The position numbers and the translations under genes are program-made. Of a stretch of 64,000 bases of DNA, positions 54,447 to 64,000 are shown piece after piece (within the stretch, counting starts at the first letter, position 1; the number at the start of each line of letters is the position of its first letter). This stretch comes from Scleroderma bovista (taxonomy: Eukaryota > Basidiomycota > Agaricomycetes > Boletales > Sclerodermataceae), in the NCBI GenBank assembly GCA_037178675.1, contig JAYMGJ010000094.1, forward strand, positions 32,717-96,716, written 5' to 3'. The notes beneath the pieces were generated by a model that made no database searches, was not told where the DNA came from, and saw only the letters and a list, made by a program, of their open reading frames with translations.

Positions 54447-55206
54447 GATCGTAGCTTGGGCCGCGGGTATAAGACCAGCAAGGAATGTGGACGGAGGGCT
54501 GGTGACACTGCAGTGAGTGAGACTCGGTGCGCCGTGAGAGGATGCACTACGGAGTTCGAAGTCACGTCATCCCTTGATTCAAATGAATTGAGTAAGTACA
54601 AGCTTGCTATTACGCCAACTCTTGGCGCCGAACGTTGAATACACAGGTTAAGCAGTGGTTAGCATCTCGTACCGTCGGACAGCACAGTTGGTTTGCATGT
54701 CCTCACGATATCCACATGACTCAGCGCTCCAGAGCTCCGGAAAACTTGGCATTGATGTTCCCAGCACCGGACTCACCCTTGTGCACCTCTAGTCAGTATG
54801 CCACAGATAGTTTATCCATGGCAGGATCATAGCTCAGGCTCGTGGAATAGCTGAATAGTAAACGGACAATATTTTCCTTCGGCACTCTGTCCCTTTCCAA
54901 GTAGCTGTGAGGCCACTGATATCGTCGCCAAGAGGCACTGTACCATCTGTCCAGGAACCAGTTCTCATTGGATTGGATATAATCATCTCGTTTTGCAAGG
55001 TCGGCACAGACTGGGCTTCGGACGGTCTAGCATTCTAGGGAAAATAATTTCTGAAAAACTACGAATTATAGACATGCCTGCAATAACATGGTATCCAAAA
55101 ATATACACCTCTGGAGTGACAGGAAAGCAAGCACCTGAGAACAGTAAAATATAAACGTGAACCTCTCGGGAGCAAAGTCGGGACCAGGCTGTGCACGGAT
55201 CTTGTG
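54447..55206. other. Gap, no gene supported
   Basis: Likely promoter of the small gene followed by AT-rich sequence. Short frames on both strands are without signal. Confidence 0.4.
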
Positions 55207-56369
55207 TCAACGACGATCGTCCACTCTCTTTCTAACGCTCAGAGAGCCCTGAGAAAGTTTTTGCTCCCACATCAGGCTCCCTTCCCCAGCGACCCACTCC
55301 CCTGATGTGGGATCCCTCTCAAAATCGCCGTCCCGGTATCCGTAGCGCTTTTCTAGGAGGCGCAGTAGTGGATTGCGTAACGCTGGATCCATGCGAACGT
55401 TCTCGCCAGGGTGGTAGCTTCCAACGCCATGGCGGGATAGACTTTCCTCGAAGAGAGCCTCATCGAAGGTGCACCCACAGTTGAGGTAACCCGGAGGAGC
55501 CATACGAGGGGGATATGCCCTACGCTCTCGTCGGGAGTCATGCCACGCACAAAGCGCATTCCCTGCACGGTTGAGAGAGCAGAAGAGGCGGGTGCGAGCA
55601 TCTGTCCTTGCTTTCCATGAGGACTGCACAGAAGGTGGTTGTGGTGCCGTTAGTGGGTATCCAAGGGAGGGCCCGGAGGGTCCAGGTGGGGGTATCTGTT
55701 TGGACAACTCCCTCTCCAATTCTTTGACACGCATTTGGGCGTGATGATTAACGAGTTCCAAGTGTCTTACTTTTTCCTGTAACACATTCATTTCTTGCTC
55801 CATCTGCTCGGCAGACTTGGTAGAATGACCAGAGGATTGTGGTCGATGCGCCATAGTGACATCTTCAGAAGTGGGATAATGTGCCACTGGGCTCCCGAAT
55901 TCGGGGGAGAGTGGGAGTGGTCTGCTCGAAGGACCTGCTTGACTGGGGTAACCCCTCGAGCTGGTGTGAGCAAGGGAGTTTGATCGCATATGATGGGACT
56001 GCGCAACTGCTGACTGGGGGCGTGGTATCACGCCTGCGGGATCGTGCAGGAAATGATGCTGACCACCCATCGGCCGCTGTCCAGAGACCCAAGGAGGTTG
56101 ACCACTCCTGCCGGGATACGCCATGGATGGATCCAAGTTTGAGCTGGACGAATGAGGTCGGAAGTCAGCAGCTGGGTTACCCTGGGAACTCTTTATTAGA
56201 CTGCGGGCCAAATAAAACGTGCATGTAGACCCACATATGAGGTGTAGGGACGGAGACTATTGTCCTGACCCATTCCGCCATGAGTGGAGCCAGGGTGTGG
56301 ATATGACGTTGCCCCTGATGTACCTCTCCCAGAAGAGAATGAAGACATATTTTGCTGACTACTAGACAT
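55207..56369 (-). CDS. Conserved coiled-coil protein with a Cys-containing C-terminal domain
   Basis: Two exons in transcript order (56369-56235, 56190-55207) joined by a 44-base intron give 372 residues. Residues 1-170 are Ser/Gly/Pro/His-rich disorder. A short coiled coil follows (EQEMNVLQEKVRHLELVNHH and QMRVKELERELSKQ). The C-terminal 150 residues are dense and ordered: RTDARTRLFCSLNRAGNALC, AWHDSRRERRAYPPRMAPPG, YLNCGCTFDEALFEESLSRH and NPLLRLLEKRYGYRDGDFER. Cysteines at FC, LC and NCGC with nearby histidines might bind metal, but I see no classical finger. I believe the C-terminal part is shared by other basidiomycetes; its function is unknown. Confidence 0.72.
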
Positions 56370-57450
56370 TGCCTCGGAGTACCAGCTCAAGTGCGGTGAG
56401 AAGCCGAAAAAATGAAAAAGGTGTCGGTGTTGCCTGAACACTGGGCATTATTTAACTGGTTCTGGCGTCATATTGGCAGTGTCTATCACGCGACACAAAA
56501 CGGTTCGTGGAAACACCCAGGGTGAGTCCCATCATGAGTCAAACAGTCGGTGGTTCACAACAGAGCCACTGTCATTGAATTGTGCACAGGGACCGACGAA
56601 TGACGCTAAACACTAGTGTACGCGCATGCGGTAAACGAAGATGGTGATCAATAAGCAGAAGGACTCACTCACAGCCTGACATTTTTGCCATGCCAATGAG
56701 TACTGCTGGCTGTACACTGATGGGAGTTCTGACTGCTTGCGACGCATCAAACCTTGTCTAGTAAAGACCACTGTGGCTGTGTCCTCGTTCTCGTGGAGTC
56801 TAATGGAGGCGGTGAGTATCTGATAGCCGAATATGGCTTGTACTAGAGGTTATGTACTTCTGTGATCACGGAATGGTCGCCGGGACCTGGTCTGAATCTG
56901 TAGCACTAGTATTACCAACTCAATAAATCGGGAGGTCCAAGCATGCAGCCCTGTCTCACCTAAGGTCCTGTCTCGGAGGGCTCCAGCCTCCGACAGCGTT
57001 GAGACTAGTATAAAGCTCAGTGGTGGCTGGCAGGCTGCCTTCTAATATCCTACGTAATGCGTTAGACTTCAGATTTCTGCATCGAGAATTGAATTGATCA
57101 CCAGCTCATCATAATATTACAGTAAGTCCTTGACACGACGCTGACCTTGTCAGGGCAGTGCTGTGTGATGTGTGTCCGATTGGCATCGGTATTATGACGA
57201 TACATGCTTACCTCGCAAACTTTCGAAGTGAGCACCAACACTTAGTGCACTTGTTCAATGGCCAGCGACCACTCCACGAAGGGCTCTCCGTGTTTTGTCT
57301 TTCTCCTCAAAAACATGTCATTGTGAGACCAGATGCTTACCAAATACGCTGTTCGGTTTCCCACAGTTCCACGTGTGCTCAAAGATAAAAACTTGCAATC
57401 GATGGGCCGCAGTTCTCTCTCCTCTTTCACACCAAAATCATCGCGCAACT
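56370..57450. other. 1.1 kb gap before SAH1, no gene supported
   Basis: Holds the promoters of the two divergent neighbours. AT-rich sequence and short frames only; a 76-codon frame at 57158-57388 has no homologous look. Confidence 0.4.
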
Positions 57451-59317
<1,867 letters not shown>

Positions 59318-61335
59318 ACGTAGACCGTGTATGATGGCCTCAACGTGCCCTCGTGAAGCGTAAGAGAGATGGGACCTTCAACGCCGTTCTGGATAGAAGT
59401 AAAGATGAGTCTCAACGCTCTGAGAGGGAATGCATGCTAGTGCATTTTATTATTTGCCCTCGCCACGTTGTCGGGATGTGTAGATCCTACAACTAGCGGG
59501 TTCCAGTAGTGTATTGCAGGGCCTCAACGTGCCCGTTGTCACATTGTATCTAGATAATCCATGAGTACTGGATTTCCAAAAGAGGTTACGTCAAGGGTTG
59601 TGCTTGCGCATCAAGATCGTGCCTTAGTGCAGTGTTCCACTGAGATCACCATTCCGAGCATCACGAAAATCCATCTTTCCTCGGTCTGCCAAGGACCGAC
59701 GGAGTAACACAGTACTGGACCCTTAGTATATAATCCGTACTCTCGTGCGAACTCGATCGTTTGGCACACTGCAGGCGTGAATCGGGACTAGAATAGTCGC
59801 ATTTTTAGGACCAAATTCGATCAGTCCAACTCGGATTTGGCCATCAACCCAGATCCATTGGCCCAACAGCACACACCAGCTGCGGCCAGCACTTGATGAA
59901 TATGTAGCATGCATGTTCAATGTGGCCTGCATCGCCTGCATCGTACAATGTACTGGTCTCTCGTAGGCGCTGAAATGATGGAACCATGAGGCTATCCGGG
60001 CTGCGTAATTGACTTTTTCTTGTCCTGCCCAAGAAAAAAATTGACCGTTAGTTATCAATACCTTGCTACAACGATGTAAAATACATACGGACATTGTGGT
60101 CGTGGTTTCTATCGACAAGGCAATATACCGTCTGAGACTACCGCTGTTCCGATACTGGCCTGCAGGTGCTACGCACGGCTAAGCAATGCAGTGCGTAACT
60201 TGGTCGCAACAACACCAGGCCTGGACGAGAGCCGTAAACCCCTCGGGACGAGAATACAGCCGATGAACTAGTCGAAGGAGTGGTCAGCGCAGAGGGGCGG
60301 AGGTACTAGGGGAATTTGATGATCCGGCATGTTCGGCAGAATAGCTCTTGAGACAAACACACTCTAGAACAACCAGTATGTATTACATGCCAAATAGTTT
60401 GGTCTCACGTCACCTGCCTTTCGTGAGTTGCCGACTAAAACCTCTGCACCGCCATGCAAGAGGGATGGGAACACAAAGACTCACAAAAAAGCTGGCCCAG
60501 ACTCACTCAATCATACATGAGGTACCAGGTGTGGAATGAACCCCTCTGCCACTGCACCTGATGACCAACCGCTCATCTCCGTAAGTGAACGTACCAAGCT
60601 TTTCACTGTTTCACCGCCCAACCAAGGTCCGACCGCCCGGCAGCCTTCAATTAGTTGCGGATAGTTCCGCGCAGCTGCTGCGTATCAGAAAGCCATGGAT
60701 TTGGAGCATGTGGATGTGTCAGCATAGAGTTCCGAGCATCAGAGGCTTTCGGAAAGGATCACGTACGTTCCGACGGCCTGGGTGAATAAAACCTCTAATG
60801 TACAAGTAAAATTGTTACACGTACATCAATGCACGTTTTCTGCACTGCAGAGTTTGGGTAGTAGCAGCTGCAGCTATACGACTTTAGGCTAGTCTTTCCT
60901 TGAGTGCACACTTGATGTAGATAGGTACTTACTCAGCTTGACATTGGCATTGCGCTAAATGCGCCACAGTGGTGCTACTAGTCTGTCTCTTATTTTCATG
61001 TCATCCTGCAGAGAAAGACTTAGATATGTAATTGTCCAAGCCCCAGAATCAATGATGGTGACTTAGCGACCTAGCGGGCTTATGGGCCGTCCTCTTGCAC
61101 GATGAGTCGAGTTATCATTATGGCCCCCCTAGCGTATACTTTCGCTGTAGAATTCTCTCAGCGTCCAATACTCTTCACCTTTTCAATCGCATATTACCCG
61201 TTGGCCAGTATGTTGCTTGAGAATAATCAGAAAAAGGCAACGAGGATCATCTCTTGAATGTCACGTGGCTAGTTAGCAGACGCCAATCAGGAAATTTGAC
61301 TAGTACAGACTTTCAACACCTGGTCGTTGCAGCAA
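59318..61335. other. 2 kb gap, one unassigned minus-strand frame
   Basis: A 131-codon minus frame (60118-59723) reads smoothly (LLGQWIWVDGQIRVGLIEFG) but has no family signal and no exons around it. The rest of the interval shows only short frames. A relic or an orphan gene is possible. Confidence 0.35.
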
Positions 61336-63257
61336 ATGTTGCCTCTGAGCAAATGCTGCAGGCCCATATGTCGTTCTCTGCTACAAGTCTCGGATTCAAG
61401 AATACCGCGATTGAACATACAAGCAAGGTATTATGCCAAAGCCCGACCCGTAGTCAAGTCTGGCCGTGAGTTGGTGCTGTCGGGTTCCACACAATGTCAC
61501 TGAAGAAGCCACAGGGCAGGGATTCTCAAAGGGACAAAGGCAGGTTAATGGCTCAAATTTAGAGGATAGCGAGCAGACATCTTCGAAGCGGAAGCGGTAC
61601 ACGGTGCGTGCTCCGGGTTACCTTACAGAAGACATATGAATGGAAGACTTCGAATGCCACCAATCCCTGCTGTGCTGCGTTCCACCTGCAACACAGATGT
61701 TTGTTCCGATGCAAGTGGGCCAGTTAACACACCCGTTATTTGAGAGCGAGGGGCGCGATCGTCACCTACAACTACAGACCTTCCACCCCGTAAGTTGCTG
61801 ACCCCCTCAGTTTGTAGCAGTTTCATGATTCTGTTTCATTTGCAGGAAATCCTCACAGAGGCAGTCGTGGCGCAAGGGCTGGCGTTCCCTGCCAACGAGA
61901 AGGATCCGTTCCGGGTGTTTGGGCTCCCCCGGAATTTACTTCTTGAGGTTGGTCCTCCGTGTCTCACGTCGCTTCATTGACCAATCATTTCACGAATAAA
62001 CCCTTGTGTGGTCACATTCAGTTTCGGATTCTCTCGAAGCCATGTTCTATAGTACGGGGTGTGACGATCGACGTCATAAATCGGCTAGACTTAGCAAACC
62101 AGGAGGGAAGTGCGAACCATAGACTCGTCTTCTGTAGGTTTCCTGCATGAACTAGATATGAGTGCCCTCATGCATATCTCCAGCCGGTGCTCCTGGCTGT
62201 GGAAAGAGTGTTCTATTACTGCAGGCACTACAATATTGTCATGCACGGGATTGGATAGTTTTATATTTTCCAAGAAGTGTGTGTCTCTCCCATTTTCACC
62301 TGAAAGTTCTAATCGTCTCGCTCAGGCATCACTCTCGTCAATTCGACAACATTGTACACGTACGATCCGCGAACTGCCACTTATTTACAACCCGTCTTTG
62401 CATTTGAAACTCTCCAACGGTTCCTCACCGTCAATGAAGCTCGATTAGAGCAGCTGCGTATGCAATCGGATGTCGAATTGGAGCGCAGAGCAACCATCCC
62501 CGCTGGCACAACTCTTGCGGAGCTCGTGAGAGTAGGAACAAGGGAGCAAGCATTGGCGCCTACAATATTGACGGCAGTTCTTGACGAGCTGGCGAGACAA
62601 ACCACGTCAGTTCACTTATGATTGGCCTATGGCACGCATGATTTGACCTTGGATGGTGTTCAGGTTTCCTGTCCTCCTAGCTATTGATGACTTCCAAGCG
62701 ATATATTGCAAAACGAAGTATCGCCACCCTCACTTTGCTCGAATACAACCGCACCACCTCTCCATGCCACGGGTACTACTGGAGTACGCTGGTGGATTAA
62801 AAACTTTCGTCAGTCGTCAACGTCTAATTGGGATATTCGTTGATCCTTGTGTTTTATTAGGCACGAGGTGCCGTCTTAGGAGCCCTCTCGGGTACAGATA
62901 CCACCTTCAGGCTTCCCCTCGAGCTCGCAGAAGCTCTTGGTTTGCCTCCGGCCTCTGATTCTGGGCCATATGCCAAGCGCTCTTGCGAACTGCAGGACTA
63001 TACAAAGGGCTTCTCACTCGTGGCAGTTCCAGATGCACTCACTGTCCCAGAGGCGGCTGAGTTATTTGATATATGGTCCCGTGATCGAGCGCTTTCTTCA
63101 GGTATATACAGTTGGCCCCTGTAGCTTGATGGGATGCTAACGGGTTTCTGATGGAACAGTCCCAAATGACGAGCTATTCCTGGCAAAGTATAGCGAGTCC
63201 GGTGGGAACGCGAGAGAGTTTGTTTGGAGGGGGCTGTTGTCTACCCTAAGTCACTAG
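61336..63257 (+). CDS. RSM23: Mitochondrial small-subunit ribosomal protein mS29 (DAP3/Rsm23)
   Basis: About ten exons; the first is 61336-61465 and the stop is at 63257. The start MLPLSKCCRPICRSLLQVSD is a mitochondrial presequence and continues YYAKARPVVKSG. Later exons read GLAFPANEKDPFRVFGLPRN, LVFSGAPGCGKSVLLLQALQ (the P-loop, split by an intron just before GAPGCGKS), YTYDPRTATYLQPVFAFETL, FPVLLAIDDFQAIYCKTKYR (Walker B-like DD) and REFVWRGLLSTLSH at the end. These are the landmarks of DAP3/mS29, a GTP-binding AAA-like protein at the head of the mitochondrial small subunit; Asp-Asp in AIDDFQA is conserved in the family. The chosen start is the only one that yields a presequence in frame. 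Splice sites in the third exon are accurate to a base or two. Confidence 0.85.
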
Positions 63258-64000
63258 CGACATAGAGGGAAAATCCGCGTTGTCATCATGCTCAATGTCT
63301 ACATTGGTTTGCGAACCAACGTAAGACTTTGTAAATTTTGGTGACCAATTATCATCTGTGGTGCCTGCTCCATGCATTAATGAGTGTGTTTCGCATTGCC
63401 TCATTCATGACAGAAGGCTATCCAGGTCGCGTAATTGGGTGAGTTTGTTTCCTGGTTCAGGAGGAGACATGTGGTTCTCTTTGGCTGCGGCGGCCTTGAC
63501 ATTGTCGTCAACAGTGGCGTCGTATACTTTTGTGGCCATCAAGATAGGGAACTTGAAAATGGAAAAGGCGATACTTTTTGTTGGCAAGAATGTCGGTAAG
63601 CAGATTTGTGGTCCTAAGACAGCACCAGGGCGTAGGATGTAGTCTATGTGTGAGAAAGCGACGTGGCAGAGTTTCTTACTTCTGCCCACTTTGCAGCAGC
63701 TCGTTCGCTCCTTTAAATCAGCTCCCCACCCACCACTCCCTCTCGTAGGTCTGAGCGAGGGCTTCGTTCTCCGCTCTTGTGACCAGAGTTCTTACCTCAC
63801 TCGACGTATTGCCTGGTCTGAGTCTCCTTGGCAAGCTGCCTTGTTTGGTGCCCAGCCCGTCTCACACCTCGCTTGCTGTTCCCTTGGGCTTCGTATCGGG
63901 CCTGCGGGCTTTCGCCCAATTGTTACAGTAAATCCATATGTCTAGTCACCCGCATGTTTAGTACACGAATTTATGTACGCTACTAGTCGGGGCCACTGCA
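63258..64000. other. Right edge; possible small minus-strand frame
   Basis: A minus-strand ATG at 63539 opens MATKVYDATVDDNVKAAAAK for 44 codons to 63405 and could be the first exon of a gene, but no continuation was found. The final 300 bases have an unassigned plus-strand open frame. The window ends here. Confidence 0.3.

Overview
The window reads as nuclear DNA of a filamentous basidiomycete, most likely an Agaricomycete. Genes are dense, fall on both strands, and are broken by many 45-90 base GT..AG introns with frequent tiny exons. The recognisable proteins are eukaryotic and fungal: an INO80 subunit, ribosomal protein eL42, mitoribosomal mL44 and mS29, S-adenosylhomocysteine hydrolase, a Kar5/Tht1 karyogamy protein and a basidiomycete-type 7TM (DUF6533) protein. 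There are no operons, no CRISPR arrays and no convincing tRNA or rRNA genes. All gene models were spliced by hand; wherever every junction was resolved, the summed exon length is a multiple of three.

Layout. 0.9-2.6 kb: a small single-pass membrane protein and, divergently, IES2 (INO80 complex). 3.2-10.7 kb: three tandem copies of a Par32-like DUF3602 gene with their promoters. About 1.4 kb of foreign sequence appears to split the promoter of the middle copy, and the third copy has a broken C-terminus. 10.8-13.0 kb: a coiled-coil protein. 13.2-26.8 kb: a segmental duplication of a GH3-family acyl-amido synthetase gene (two intact copies, direct orientation) bracketing an MCH1-like MFS transporter, a DUF6533 7TM gene and a PIF/Harbinger transposase. 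27-32 kb: ATP synthase subunit k, an RRG7-like mitochondrial nuclease-fold protein, a gene-poor stretch and a MYND zinc-finger protein. 32-34.2 kb: no convincing gene. 34.3-42.6 kb: a proline/serine-rich conserved protein converging on an 1825-residue RBR E3 ligase with CCCH fingers, whose middle exons are tandem duplicates. 42.8-49.97 kb: Kar5-like gene, RPL42, a GPI-anchored secreted protein, mL44, and a divergent Scm3-like candidate centromere histone chaperone. 50-56.4 kb: four minus-strand genes of unknown function. 57.4-63.3 kb: SAH1 and mS29.

The genes do not form one pathway. The two regions most worth a closer look are the GH3/transporter/GH3 block, where an amide-conjugating enzyme and a monocarboxylate-type transporter lie next to each other inside a duplicated, transposon-associated segment, and the Par32-like tandem array, which suggests recent lineage-specific expansion of a nitrogen/TOR-signalling protein family.
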